Of a stretch of DNA of 64,000 nt, positions 7,714-16,868 are shown in pieces. The stretch spans positions 1 to 64,000 of the forward strand of contig NZ_LNCD01000063.1 of assembly GCF_001542405.1 (NCBI RefSeq). Reading direction: 5' to 3'. Position numbers and translations under genes: made by a program. The notes below the pieces were generated by a model, which had not been told where the DNA came from, did no database searches, and saw nothing but the letters and a program-made list of their open reading frames with translations. The number at the start of each line of letters is the position of its first letter. Within the stretch, counting starts at the first letter, position 1. Origin of the DNA: Rhizobium altiplani. GTDB taxonomy: Bacteria; Pseudomonadota; Alphaproteobacteria; Rhizobiales; Rhizobiaceae.

Positions 7714-7815
7714 ATGGCTCCAGATTGGAGGAAACCTACAATCGAGCTTATCGATTTCACAATCCGTGGTGAGCCCGAGGTAGTTGACGTAGAACCCGAC
7801 GATATGGACAGCTGA
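7714..7815 (+). CDS. Possible 33-aa acidic microprotein
   Basis: A short frame with ATG at 7714 preceded by GGAGG (7705-7709, spacing 4). It begins MAPDWRKPTIELIDF and ends EPEVVDVEPDDMDS; about a third of the residues are Asp or Glu. The W-x-K-P opening with a hydrophobic block and acidic tail superficially resembles RiPP leader peptides, but no maturation enzyme is nearby. It may be a real small protein or chance. Confidence 0.3.
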   Translation: MAPDWRKPTIELIDFTIRGEPEVVDVEPDDMDS

Positions 7816-7986
7816 TTGGAAGCCCCTCGCCTCAGTTATCCCACGAATTGACCGCCGGAACGGTATTTTTTGTTTCCCAAAGGGGAAGAGGCAAGCTGGA
7901 ATTCCAGCCTGCCCCTAACCTCACCCATACTGGCAAAGAGAGCAGCGAGAGCTTTCTCGGAAGCGATCGACCTCCGGCTGTTGGGG
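7816..7986. terminator. Possible terminator of the LLM monooxygenase gene
   Basis: A near-perfect 24-bp palindrome at 7890-7913 (core CTGGAATTCCAG) lies downstream of the minus-strand monooxygenase stop. On that strand it is followed by a pyrimidine stretch but no clean T run. The rest of 7486-7986, apart from the microprotein, shows nothing recognisable. Confidence 0.35.
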
Positions 7987-9036
7987 TCACGCTGCCACTT
8001 CCTTGGCAAGCGTCGTCTTCACCCTTGGGACCACTTCTTCCCCGAATAGCCTGATGCTCTGGACCAATTTCTCATGCGGCATCGTTCCGATGCTGTATTT
8101 CAGCTGGAACCTCTGAATGCCAAGGTTCTCGATAACCGGCGCAAGCTTTGCGGCCACGCTCTCCGGTGAGCCGACATACAGCGAGCCCTGATCGATTTCG
8201 GCTTCGTAGTCTCTCTCGCTGACCGGACCCCAGCCCCGTTCACGGCCAATACGATCGCGCATGGCGCGGAAATGCGGCCAGAACTCCGCTTTTGCAGCGG
8301 CATCGGTCTCGGCGATATAGCCCGGGGAATGAACACCAACGGGAATTGCCGGATGCTTTAGCTGCTCATTGGCGTTACGATATAGATCGACGAATGGCTT
8401 GAAACGATAAGGGCTCCCGCCGATGATGGCTAGCATCATCGGAAGTCCATACTGCGCAGCACGAATGACGGAATCTGGGCTTCCGCCAACGCCTAGCCAT
8501 GTCTTCAGCGGGCCTTTCTCGACAAGGGGAAACACGCGCTGACCATTCAAAGGCGGCCGCGTCATCCCCGTCCAGCTAAGTGGCTTCTGCTCAAGGAGCT
8601 GGGCGAAAAGCTCGACCTTCTCCTCAAACAGCTTGTCGTAGTCGGACAACGAATATCCAAAGAGCGGGAAAGACTCAGTGAAAGACCCCCTGCCCAGGAT
8701 GACCTCTGCGCGGCCGTTGGACGCTGCGTCGACAGTTGCGAACCGCTGATAAACGCGCACGGGGTCGTCCGAACTCAGCACCGTTACGGCCGAACCCAGC
8801 TTGATCCTTTCGGTCACCGTCGCAACGGCCGCAAGAACAGTTTCCGGGCTGGATACCGCGAAATCCTCACGATGGTGTTCGCCAATCCCGAAGAAATCGA
8901 TCCCAACCTGGTCGGCAGCCACGGCCTCCTTGATGACATTCCGGATGACCTGCGCATACGTTTCAGGCTGGCCGTTGGCGTCGTGTGTCACGTCTCCAAA
9001 GGTATCGAGGCCGAATTCTACATTTGACTTTGTCAT
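7987..9036 (-). CDS. LLM-class flavin-dependent oxidoreductase
   Basis: About 349-aa luciferase-like monooxygenase (TIM barrel, reduced-flavin dependent). Motifs: GIDFFGIGEHHREDFA (about 40-56), ASNGRAEVILGRGSF, the phosphate-binding region WLGVGGSPDSVIRAAQYGLP, and the C-terminal VGSPESVAAKL block where this class has GSPexVaekl. It resembles members annotated as alkanal or FMN-dependent oxidoreductases with unknown substrates. ATG 9036 (MTKSNVEFGL) begins the conserved region; the frame is open to 9057. It lies between two hairpins as a single-gene unit. Confidence 0.85.
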   Translation of the reverse strand: MTKSNVEFGLDTFGDVTHDANGQPETYAQVIRNVIKEAVAADQVGIDFFGIGEHHREDFAVSSPETVLAAVATVTERIKLGSAVTVLSSDDPVRVYQRFATVDAASNGRAEVILGRGSFTESFPLFGYSLSDYDKLFEEKVELFAQLLEQKPLSWTGMTRPPLNGQRVFPLVEKGPLKTWLGVGGSPDSVIRAAQYGLPMMLAIIGGSPYRFKPFVDLYRNANEQLKHPAIPVGVHSPGYIAETDAAAKAEFWPHFRAMRDRIGRERGWGPVSERDYEAEIDQGSLYVGSPESVAAKLAPVIENLGIQRFQLKYSIGTMPHEKLVQSIRLFGEEVVPRVKTTLAKEVAA

Positions 9037-9185
9037 GCTTGTTGTCCCACAGGCCAAGCCGACGGTAACCGCCGACGCCCAATCGTTTGGATTTTGGGGT
9101 CTTAGTTGGGGTGCCGCCTAGTAAAGCGGAATGGCGAAAAACTAGATCGTTATCATCGAAGATATAGAACAGGCTATGCGGCAGC

Positions 9186-9212
9186 CCCCAAGGTGCGCTT
9201 AGCACCTTGGGG
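9186..9212. terminator. Stem-loop downstream of transketolase gene
   Basis: An 11-bp perfect stem (CCCCAAGGTGC with GCACCTTGGGG) with a 5-nt loop lies 18 bp past the transketolase stop. There is no T tract on the minus strand, so it may act as a 3' mRNA-stabilising or weak terminator structure. Confidence 0.5.
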
Positions 9213-9229
9213 TACACGATAGACAGCCT

Positions 9230-11263
9230 TCAAGCCGAACCGGCGGCCAGAGCTTCCTCGCTGGCTTTCACCACGGCATCTACTGTGATGCCGAACTTGT
9301 TGTAGACGTCGGCGATCTTTCCGGATGCACCGAAGCTATGCATACCTACGAACCGACCATTGAATCCGAGATATCGGTCCCAGCTATCCTGGACGGCAGC
9401 CTCTACAGCGACCCTCGCAGATCCCGCGCCTCCGAGTACCTTCATCTTGTACTCGGGCGTCTGAGCCTCGAACAATAGTCGGCATGGCATCGAGACGACG
9501 GCGGTCCGAATACCTCCGGCCTGCAGCCGATCCCGAGCTTGAACCGCCAGATGGAGTTCTGAGCCGGTCGCCATGATAGTCAGCTGACGCTCGCCGCCTT
9601 CCGCTTCCAGCAGCACGTACCCGCCTTTGGCTGACAGGTTTTCGCTTCCAGGGTCCCTGCGCAGCAATGGCATTGGCTGCCGGGACAGGGCGATGAGAGC
9701 AGCTCTGCGGGGAGCGTCGAGAATTACTTCCCAGCATTCTGCCGTTTCAATCGGATCACCCGGACGGTAAACAGCGAGCCCTGGGATTGCCCGAAGTGCG
9801 GACAGATGCTCGACTGGCTGATGAGTCGGCCCATCTTCGCCCAAGCCGATAGAATCGTGCGTCATCACAAAGATCGAGCGGATTTCCATCATGGCGGCGA
9901 GGCGAATGGCAGGTCGCGCGTAATCAGAGAACGTCAGGAACGTGCCGCCGTACGGAATCAATCCCCCGTGAAGGGCGATGCCATTGATCGTGGCGGCCAT
10001 ACCATGCTCGCGGACGCCATAATGGATGTAGGAGCCCGCATACCGACCGGGGGCGATCTCGACCTGGGACTTGGCTTTCGTGTTGTTGGATGGCGTTAGA
10101 TCGGCTGAACCTCCGATCAGCTCCGGTACGGCCTCGGCCAAGTGATTAAGGACGGTACCACTGGCTTGGCGAGTGGCCATATCCTTCTCGCTTGCCAGCA
10201 ACTCACTTTTGGCCGCCTCGAGCGCCTTGCGCCAGTCGTGCGGCAACGCACCTTTCATCCGGCGCTCGAATTCCGCGCGGATCTCACCGTTCGCGGTTTG
10301 AACGCGTACTGCCCACGCCATCCGCGCGTTTTGCCCCTTTGAGCCAATGGAGCGCCACGCCTCAAGCAGGTCATTTGGAATCTCGAACGGAGGCGAAGAC
10401 CAGTTCAGGAGCTTTCGTGCCCCCGCAATCTCTTCCTCCCCCGGTGCATCGCTGTGTGCCTTCTGGGTTCCGGCCTTTGTCGGGAAGCCAAAGCCAATGA
10501 TCGTCTTGCAGGCGATCATCGAGGGTCTGTCGGTGACCTTCCGCGCCTCGATGATCGCTGCCCTGATAGCATCGGTATCGTGTCCGTCGATCTGCAGGAC
10601 ATGCCAGTTGGCCGAACGGAAACGCGCCTGATGGTCATCGGACTCGGCGAGGCTGGTCGCGCCGTCGATGGAAATCGAGTTGTCATCCCAGAAATAGATG
10701 AGCTTCCCGAGTTTCAGGTGACCTGCGAGCGCGATGGCTTCTTGGCTGATACCTTCCATTAGGCAACCGTCGCCATGGAAGACGTAGGTGTAATGGTTCG
10801 AAAGATCGTCGCCGAACTTTGCGTTCATGATCCGCTCGGCCAGGGCCATGCCGACCCCGTTGGCAAGCCCCTGCCCCAGTGGACCGGTCGTTGTTTCGAT
10901 GCCTGTCGCGTGATGGTATTCTGGGTGTCCTGCCGTTCGCGAACCGATTTGGCGAAAGTTCTTGATCTCATCGATGGTCATATCCTCGTAGCCGGTCAGA
11001 TACAGAAGGCTGTAGAGCAGCATCGAGCCATGACCGTTCGAGATCAGGAACCGGTCACGGTCGTACCAGTGAGGGTCGTTGCTATCGAACTTCATGAATT
11101 CAGAGAAAAGCACGGCCGCGATGTCTGCCATGCCCATCGGCATGCCGGGGTGACCGCTTTTGGCCCTCTGGACCGCATCCATGGAAAGGAACCGAATGCA
11201 GTTGGCGAGCTTGCGGAGGTGGGCGTCTTTGGGCGCGGGAACAGATGCGGTCGTATCGGGCAT
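9230..11263 (-). CDS. tkt: Transketolase
   Basis: 677-aa thiamine-diphosphate enzyme moving two-carbon units between sugar phosphates in the pentose phosphate pathway. Full family length. Visible motifs: the N-terminal SGHPGMPMGMADI (about 36-48), TTGPLGQGLANGVGMA, the ThDP-binding GDGCLMEGISQEA, the pyrimidine-domain block REHGMAATINGIALHGG, and FMTHDSIGLGEDGPTHQPVE. An AGGAG lies 6 nt before ATG 11263. No pentose-pathway partner adjoins it; this is probably an accessory copy, possibly serving sugar catabolism encoded elsewhere on the replicon. Confidence 0.95.
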   Translation of the reverse strand: MPDTTASVPAPKDAHLRKLANCIRFLSMDAVQRAKSGHPGMPMGMADIAAVLFSEFMKFDSNDPHWYDRDRFLISNGHGSMLLYSLLYLTGYEDMTIDEIKNFRQIGSRTAGHPEYHHATGIETTTGPLGQGLANGVGMALAERIMNAKFGDDLSNHYTYVFHGDGCLMEGISQEAIALAGHLKLGKLIYFWDDNSISIDGATSLAESDDHQARFRSANWHVLQIDGHDTDAIRAAIIEARKVTDRPSMIACKTIIGFGFPTKAGTQKAHSDAPGEEEIAGARKLLNWSSPPFEIPNDLLEAWRSIGSKGQNARMAWAVRVQTANGEIRAEFERRMKGALPHDWRKALEAAKSELLASEKDMATRQASGTVLNHLAEAVPELIGGSADLTPSNNTKAKSQVEIAPGRYAGSYIHYGVREHGMAATINGIALHGGLIPYGGTFLTFSDYARPAIRLAAMMEIRSIFVMTHDSIGLGEDGPTHQPVEHLSALRAIPGLAVYRPGDPIETAECWEVILDAPRRAALIALSRQPMPLLRRDPGSENLSAKGGYVLLEAEGGERQLTIMATGSELHLAVQARDRLQAGGIRTAVVSMPCRLLFEAQTPEYKMKVLGGAGSARVAVEAAVQDSWDRYLGFNGRFVGMHSFGASGKIADVYNKFGITVDAVVKASEEALAAGSA

Positions 11264-11649
11264 GGCTATCTCCTAGTTCAGACCGAGTATCTCGCTTGGA
11301 GATAGGGCGAGGACGAAGGAGCGACAGAATGGTGACGCGTCAGCGACTATGGGTCACACATCAGAAAGTGGACTGGCTGTCCCCGTAATGTGAAAGCTGG
11401 AAGCTACGGGAACAGCCGCTCGGAAAAGCATTCTCAATCTACTTACGCATCTTCGCGGGCTTGCTGTTCACAACCAACGCGACGCCTCTCAGTTTGACCG
11501 AGCACCCGCCACGGAAGGCAAATTTCAGCTCGTCGGCTTGCGAACGCTAAGCATCATGCATATGCCGTTCCCGTAAAAATTGAATGCTTGGCAGGATGAG
11601 GTGGCGACGCACTGGTCCTGACAGGCACCGAGACTGCCCCGGCGGCGCG
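11264..11649. other. Intergenic, no supported gene
   Basis: A minus-strand frame at about 11455-11550 reads ADELKFAFRGGCSVKLRGVA and looks like a short protein piece, but a stop precedes it with no start, so it is treated as a relic. Nothing else is recognisable. Confidence 0.3.
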
Positions 11650-12084
11650 TTACTCCGGCTTCCATTGATACCGTTCGGGATGGGCCTTAACCTTGGCTTC
11701 CGTAATGCTTCCATCTTTCCGATCGGTGGGATCGACATACATCGCCCTGGCGGCCATCAATGCGATGTAAAGTTCGGCTTCATCGGCGTCGAGGGTCGCT
11801 ATAAACACGCGCTGTTCATCATCCGCCAGAGCAAGAAACCTCTCGTATTGATCAATCGCCTCGGGTTTGGCGCCGTCTCCAAAAGGCAGCCACTTGAGCC
11901 GAAGGCGTTGACGTAGGGTTGCATCCTGCCGCTTCGTGCCTTCGCCATTGATGTGGTAGGTTCTGCCCTTTTCCAAACTCATCTCGGTCAACCGAAGCTT
12001 CTCGGAGCTTTGTATGGTAGAACACTCAACGTTTATTCGATAGTGGCTTATCGAGAAGCGCGACAACCGGCCCGTCAGAGGCAT
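11650..12084 (-). CDS. Hypothetical protein
   Basis: Unrecognised 144-aa frame. A later ATG near 11980 (MSLEKGRTYHINGEGTKRQD) gives a shorter, more protein-like product containing RLRLKWLPFGDGAKPEAIDQ and ending VKAHPERYQWKPE. It is charged, with no membrane segment. It follows another hypothetical frame on the same strand after 36 bp, so the two could be co-transcribed. Support is by length and composition only. Confidence 0.35.
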   Translation of the reverse strand: MPLTGRLSRFSISHYRINVECSTIQSSEKLRLTEMSLEKGRTYHINGEGTKRQDATLRQRLRLKWLPFGDGAKPEAIDQYERFLALADDEQRVFIATLDADEAELYIALMAARAMYVDPTDRKDGSITEAKVKAHPERYQWKPE

Positions 12085-12120
12085 CGTTTGCTGGCTGCCC
12101 CCCGCTAGGGCGCGGTGCCT

Positions 12121-12552
12121 TCACCCGTCGTCGACTGCATTGCCATATCGCCCAAGCATGTCACGAAGCCATTGGTTTTCGGCCATTAGTTCTTTTCTTC
12201 GCTCGTCAACGCCCGCCGAGCATTTCAACCGGTCTGCCTGCCTAGAATGAACTGGGCGCTTGTCATCGCAAGCAACGCCCGGGCCGACAGGCAAATTGAT
12301 TCCCCTTCTATCTATTTCTTCACCAAGGACTTCATCACCATCATCCACTCCCCTCGGTTCGGCTTGCACGACGGCGTTATGCTTCCGAGAGTCACTTTCA
12401 GAGAACCTAGCCTCGCTTCCGGCCATCAGGTCATCGAGTTCTTGTATCCATAGGTAATATTTCTCCCGCAAAGGATGGTCGTCGGCCAACGAAGTCAGCT
12501 TTGTTTGCGCTAAGCGCTTTTTATCTCGATGCAATCGGTTATCGATTTTCAC
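12121..12552 (-). CDS. Hypothetical protein
   Basis: Unrecognised 143-aa frame, highly charged. The N-terminal half (LREKYYLWIQELDDLMAGSE) and the end (RRKELMAENQWLRDMLGRYG) look like amphipathic helices, perhaps a coiled coil; the middle is low in hydrophobic residues. It begins right beside the decayed ABC ATPase fragment and could itself be decayed sequence. Confidence 0.3.
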   Translation of the reverse strand: MKIDNRLHRDKKRLAQTKLTSLADDHPLREKYYLWIQELDDLMAGSEARFSESDSRKHNAVVQAEPRGVDDGDEVLGEEIDRRGINLPVGPGVACDDKRPVHSRQADRLKCSAGVDERRKELMAENQWLRDMLGRYGNAVDDG

Positions 12553-12553
12553 T

Positions 12554-13000
12554 TCACGTCCACCTCGCTATGCTGAAGCAGAACATAAAGTGAACATGAG
12601 CGGCGGTAAAGCTGGAGTCTTGAGCGGATAGTTCAAAGACATCATTCGCTTCGTCACGGTTGAGAATTCCTGCCTGCTTGCCCTGCGCGAGGACCAAGAT
12701 GCGGTTCGATACTCCGAGAACTTCCTCGAGGTCCGAGCTCACGACGATGACCGCAACACTCTGTTTGGCGAGATCTGCAATGATGTCGTCGATACCCTCG
12801 CGCGCGCCGACATCGATGCCCCGGGTGGGTTCGTCGAGGACAACGACCTTCGGATCGCGCATCAACCATTTTGCGATGACGATTTTTTGTTGATTGCCGC
12901 CCGACAGGTCGGAGGCTCGACCTCGGCGTCATTCGCCGCGCATCCAGCTCTCTGATCCCGAGCCCGAGTTGAACTCGCCCTAACGCGCGTCAACCGGCTG
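12554..13000 (-). pseudogene. Sugar ABC transporter ATP-binding protein, C-terminal remnant
   Basis: The readable end carries the signature [15 protein letters not shown], Walker [21 protein letters not shown], then [20 protein letters not shown], all from the second nucleotide-binding domain of an RbsA/AraG-type ATPase. Upstream, IRELDARR is in another frame, so there is a frameshift before the signature, and the first about 350 residues are absent. It is not a recent copy of the intact ATPase at 21397, which differs at the Walker B motif. Confidence 0.8.
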
Positions 13001-13029
13001 ACCATATTGGTTAAGACTTCTGTATAACT

Positions 13030-14133
13030 CTAGGGTCGGAATAGGTTTTTGTACTGTGAAGGTTGCGACCGTAGATATTGCGGAGGCGCGGATACCTGAC
13101 CTCCCAGCTCTGCGGCTGCATGCCAAGGCCAACGAGGGTCGTAGAGTGCGGCCCGTGCAATTGCGACCAGATCCGCGTCACCGGTGGCTACGATCGCCTC
13201 AGCTTGCACAGGCTCAGTTATCAAACCAACCGCCACGACCGGGATCTTGATTTCATTCTTGATCGCCCGCGCAAGTGGGACCTGATAGCTTGGTCCCACG
13301 GGAATGGCTTGCTTGGCATCCAGCCCGCCGCTCGACACGTGGATCGCGTCGCATCCCCTCGTCTCAAGCTCCTTTGCAAAGACGATCACCTCCGCCAGTT
13401 CCAGACCCCCTTCGACCCAATCCGTCGCCGAAACCCTCATCGTCACGGGCCTGCCCGCCGGAAATGCAGTCCTAACGGCATCGAAGACTTCCAAAGGAAA
13501 GCGCATTCGATTTTCGATCGACCCGCCATAGTCGTCGGTTCGCCGATTGGACAACGGTGAAAGGAATTGATGCAGAAGATAGCCATGCGCACCGTGGATC
13601 TGGACAGCGTCGATGCCGATACTGGCAGCACGTTTTGCCGACGCGACGAATGCGTCGCGAACACGCTTTAGTCCCTCCTGATCGAGCGCCGTAGGCGGCA
13701 CGTACTCCTGAAGGAATGCCACGCCAGAAGGCGCTTCAGTTTGCCAACCATTATAGTGGCTTGGCGGGATCTGCTTGCCTCCCAGCCATGGGATATCTGT
13801 CGACGCCTTGCGACCGGCGTGGGCAAGCTGAATAGCAATCGGCACATCCGAATATCGGCGCACTCCATCCAGCGTCCGAGCTAGGGCAGCTTCGGTTGCG
13901 TCATCGTAGAGACCGACATCCGCGAATGTGATCCGCCCTTCTGGCACTACAGCGGTAGCCTCGATGGTCAGCAAACCCGCGCCGGAGAGCGCAAGCTGCC
14001 CCAAGTGGATAAGGTGCCAGTCAGTAGTGCATCCATTCTCCGCTGAGTATTGACACATGGGCGCGATGACGATGCGGTTCGCAAGCTCCAGCCCGGCAAC
14101 CCGGAAAGGGGAAAACAGAACAGGGTTTGGCAT
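13030..14133 (-). CDS. Old Yellow Enzyme-family NADH:flavin oxidoreductase (YqjM-like)
   Basis: 367-aa FMN ene-reductase. Motifs: RIVIAPMCQYSAENG with the YqjM-type Cys, AIQLAHAGRKAS, the substrate-binding HGAHGYLLHQFLSP, NRRTDDYGGSIENRMRFPLE, and ALYDPRWPWHAAAELGG at the end. It reduces activated C=C bonds with NAD(P)H; the physiological substrate is unknown. The ATG at 14133 has AAGGAG 5 nt upstream, so the frame extension to 14292 is not translated as part of it. The 3' end is duplicated at 6385-6638. Confidence 0.92.
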   Translation of the reverse strand: MPNPVLFSPFRVAGLELANRIVIAPMCQYSAENGCTTDWHLIHLGQLALSGAGLLTIEATAVVPEGRITFADVGLYDDATEAALARTLDGVRRYSDVPIAIQLAHAGRKASTDIPWLGGKQIPPSHYNGWQTEAPSGVAFLQEYVPPTALDQEGLKRVRDAFVASAKRAASIGIDAVQIHGAHGYLLHQFLSPLSNRRTDDYGGSIENRMRFPLEVFDAVRTAFPAGRPVTMRVSATDWVEGGLELAEVIVFAKELETRGCDAIHVSSGGLDAKQAIPVGPSYQVPLARAIKNEIKIPVVAVGLITEPVQAEAIVATGDADLVAIARAALYDPRWPWHAAAELGGQVSAPPQYLRSQPSQYKNLFRP

Positions 14134-14440
14134 TGGGTCTCCTTGATCAGGGAAATTCCATTTCAAGAGGTCTAATTTCAACGGCTTCCGTTGAGCGGGC
14201 TTTTCAATAACATATTGTCTTTGAGTTGCCACTTCCCGGCCGCAGAAATGGCACTCCAGAGTCGACGCTGGCGCTTGGCTCATGGCATTCATATATCTCG
14301 CCGCTCCGACGCTATCCCTGCGATCGGTCTGCCGCTGTTCGACAGCTCCACCGCTTGCTAATCATTTCTTGACGATCCACACACTGCGGACCTTCCACGA
14401 TGAGCTTCCGCTGAAGAGGCCACCATCGACTGCCTCTCGC
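14134..14440. other. Intergenic upstream of the OYE and GTPase genes
   Basis: Divergent control region. A minus-strand reading (CHFCGREVATQRQY) continues in frame with the reductase but lacks a start signal. No gene is supported. Confidence 0.35.
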
Positions 14441-14469
14441 TTGACGAAATTTCTCAGCATCACTACAAG
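14441..14469 (+). promoter_or_regulatory. Candidate sigma-70-type promoter for the GTPase leader
   Basis: TTGACG (14441-14446) and TACAAG (14464-14469) are separated by 17 bp, located 56 bp before the leader ORF. The -10 is a weak match. Confidence 0.35.
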
Positions 14470-14524
14470 TTCTAAGGGTATCGCCAACTTGAGATACAGA
14501 TAGTTCTCTATCCTGGAGGCCCCA

Positions 14525-14635
14525 ATGCGCCGAGTGACTTCTCAAAAAGTTCAAACCCGAAATTTTGAGAAGTTGATGGATCATGCGCACATTAAATTTG
14601 GGCATCCTAGCTCATGTGGATGCAGGCAAAACTAG
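14525..14635 (+). CDS. Leader ORF overlapping the ribosomal-protection gene
   Basis: A 36-codon frame beginning ATG at 14525 with GGAGG at 14514-14518. It reads MRRVTSQKVQTRNFEKLMD, spans the whole hairpin at 14537-14573, and overlaps the first 17 codons of the GTPase gene in another frame, ending TAG 14633-14635. Its position and strong ribosome site suggest a regulatory leader rather than a functional peptide. Confidence 0.45.
   Translation: MRRVTSQKVQTRNFEKLMDHAHIKFGHPSSCGCRQN
14537..14573 (+). promoter_or_regulatory. Hairpin masking the GTPase ribosome site
   Basis: Perfect 11-bp arms ACTTCTCAAAA (14537-14547) and TTTTGAGAAGT (14563-14573) with a 15-nt loop. The only ribosome-site-like sequence before ATG 14583, GAGAAG, lies within the right arm, so folding would limit initiation unless ribosomes on the leader ORF open it. 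Confidence 0.5.
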
Positions 14636-16520
14636 CCTTACGGAACGCCTCCTTTTCGATACAGGTGCAATCGCCAAACTCGGCAGTGTCGATGGCGGCA
14701 ACACCCAAACAGACAGCCTCGCCATAGAACGACAACGCGGGATAACCATCGCTGCGGCTGTAGTGTCGTTCCGGATGAACGACCTCGACGTCAACCTGAT
14801 CGACACTCCCGGTCACCCAGATTTCATCGCTGAAGTCGAGCGAATATTGCGGTTGCTCGATGCGGCCATTGTGGTCGTATCGGCCGTCGAAGGCGTACAA
14901 GCTCAGACGCGAGTGCTGGTACGCGCCCTGCAGCGACTTGGCATTCCGTTCCTTGTCTTTGTTAACAAGATCGACCGGATGGGAGCGCGTTACCTCGACG
15001 TCGTTGCAGACATCGCCAAGCAATTGGCAGTGCGGCCGATAGCGATGATGGAAGCGAGGGATATCGGAAGCCGCGTTGCGTCCGCTGAATCAATCGATGT
15101 CAGCCACGATCCGGGTTTTTCGGCCCTTTGCGAGATGCTCACTGTCAATGACGACTGCCTGCTTCGTGACTTCGTTGCTGCTCCGGAGCGGTTGACGCCA
15201 GCGCGGCTTACCAAAGCACTGGCAGATCAGGTCGCCAATGGCCTAATTCATCCGGTGTACTGCGGGGTCGCAATGACCGGCACCGGCGTGTCGGAACTCC
15301 TCTCAGGAATCGAGACACTTTTGCCCAGCAGAACCCCTTCTCCTGACGGCCCGGTAAAGGGAAGCATCTTTAAAATCGAGCGCGGTTGGGGCGGAGAGAA
15401 GCTCGCCTACCTCAACCTGACTTCAGGCACGGTAACCGCGCGTGGACATCTTCAACTGCCAACTGGCAACGCCAAGGTAACGAGCATCCAGGTTTTTGGC
15501 GAAGGAAACCTGCATAGACATGAATATGCATGCGCCGGTCAGATCGCCAAGATTGGGGGACTAACCGACGCGCGGATCGGGGATGAAGTTGGAGCAGACG
15601 GTCGCTCTTATCTCGAAGGGCAATTCGCGCCACCGACACTGGAGACCCAGGTCTCACCGCAACAACCGTCGGAAAACCGCGCCTTATGGGTTGCCCTGCA
15701 ACACCTGTCGGAACAAGACCCATTGATCAACCTGCGCACAAATGAAGATGCGAGTGAAATGTATCTGTCGCTTTATGGCGAGGTGCAGAAGGAAGTCATC
15801 CAGGCAACGTTACTTGCAGACTACGGAATTAACGCGGTGTTTCAGGAAAGTACGGTCATCCTTGTCGAGCGGGTGATTGGGACTGGAAGCGGACTTGAAG
15901 TCATCTTCAAGGAGCCCAACCCCTTTCTTGCAACGATTGGCCTACGGGTCGAGCCACGCCCGGAAGGGACAGGCAACAGTTTCGCGATGGAGGTGGATGT
16001 GGGACAAATGCCCGCCGCGTTTTACCGAGCCATCGAGGAGACGGTATCCGAGACCCTAAAGGCTGGCATCCATGGGTGGCAGGTAATCGACTGTCATGTC
16101 GCGCTAACTTCGGTCCGACATCACTCGCCGTCGAGCACTGCGGCTGATTTCCGAGGGCTTACACCACTCGTTTTGGCGGCAGCTCTTACTTCCGCGCGAA
16201 CGATCATCTGCGAGCCCATAGAGCGTTTTCGGCTTGAGGTCCCTGTAACCGCATTACCCAAGGTGCAGGTCGCACTCGCAAAATCAGGAGCATCGACCGA
16301 GGAAACGCTGATTGAACGTGGCATCGCCCAATTGCGAGGCATGGTTACCTCCGCTCAGGTGCAGGCTATGCGACGGGTCCTGCCCGGATTATCCGGCGGT
16401 GCCGGGGTTTTGGAGAGCGCGTTCGATCATCACAGCCCCATAGCGGTCCGGCCTCGTGCTCGCGCTCGCACGGGCGCAAACCCCTTTGATCGCATCAACT
16501 ATCTTCGGGCGATCCATTGA
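14583..16520 (+). CDS. Tet(M)/Otr(A)-family ribosomal protection GTPase
   Basis: 645-aa translation GTPase of the EF-G-like family that dislodges tetracycline from ribosomes. G1 is AHVDAGKTS (10-18), G2 includes QRGITI (51-56), G3 DTPGHPDF (74-81) and G4 NKID (128-131). A second domain (beta-barrel), domain III/IV and a C-terminal domain follow; the length equals tetracycline-resistance members and is shorter than EF-G. Whether it confers resistance, or has another ribosome-rescue role in rhizobia, cannot be told from sequence. A leader ORF and hairpin precede it. Confidence 0.88.
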   Translation: MRTLNLGILAHVDAGKTSLTERLLFDTGAIAKLGSVDGGNTQTDSLAIERQRGITIAAAVVSFRMNDLDVNLIDTPGHPDFIAEVERILRLLDAAIVVVSAVEGVQAQTRVLVRALQRLGIPFLVFVNKIDRMGARYLDVVADIAKQLAVRPIAMMEARDIGSRVASAESIDVSHDPGFSALCEMLTVNDDCLLRDFVAAPERLTPARLTKALADQVANGLIHPVYCGVAMTGTGVSELLSGIETLLPSRTPSPDGPVKGSIFKIERGWGGEKLAYLNLTSGTVTARGHLQLPTGNAKVTSIQVFGEGNLHRHEYACAGQIAKIGGLTDARIGDEVGADGRSYLEGQFAPPTLETQVSPQQPSENRALWVALQHLSEQDPLINLRTNEDASEMYLSLYGEVQKEVIQATLLADYGINAVFQESTVILVERVIGTGSGLEVIFKEPNPFLATIGLRVEPRPEGTGNSFAMEVDVGQMPAAFYRAIEETVSETLKAGIHGWQVIDCHVALTSVRHHSPSSTAADFRGLTPLVLAAALTSARTIICEPIERFRLEVPVTALPKVQVALAKSGASTEETLIERGIAQLRGMVTSAQVQAMRRVLPGLSGGAGVLESAFDHHSPIAVRPRARARTGANPFDRINYLRAIH

Positions 16521-16868
16521 GACACTCGCGGGAGCGGACAGTTCTGTTATCAGAGTACTGGAAACAGCCAACTGGTGACGACCAATATGGTCCACCTTGC
16601 CAGGGAAGGGGTAGCGATCCCCACACAACGAAGCAGGATCAAAAACTTGGACGCGCTATTTGCCAAATGCGTGTGGTGGAAACCGGGAGCGGTATAACCA
16701 TATAACATGCTCAAAGCTGCCCTGCGCTCGCGCGCAGGGGTATTGGTTTGTGATGACGCCGCACGGCGGCCCTTGTGGCCTGAGTTCGCCAATCTTCTGA
16801 GGTCTCCGATTCGGATCCCTCTTGCATCTATGGCAAAGTGATCCAAGGGGCTAAACGCACCGCCAAGA
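16521..16868. other. Intergenic region with stem-loop
   Basis: Contains an 8-bp stem (CCCTGCGC at 16720-16727, GCGCAGGG at 16732-16739) with a 4-nt loop between convergent genes, a possible shared terminator without a T run. A plus-strand frame (MVHLAREGVAIPTQRSRIKN) is open for 37 codons; its family is not recognised. Confidence 0.4.

Noticed and set aside
14134..14292. N-terminal extension of the Old Yellow Enzyme
   Set aside because: The conserved fold and a good ribosome site begin at 14133; the extension has no start signal and no family match.
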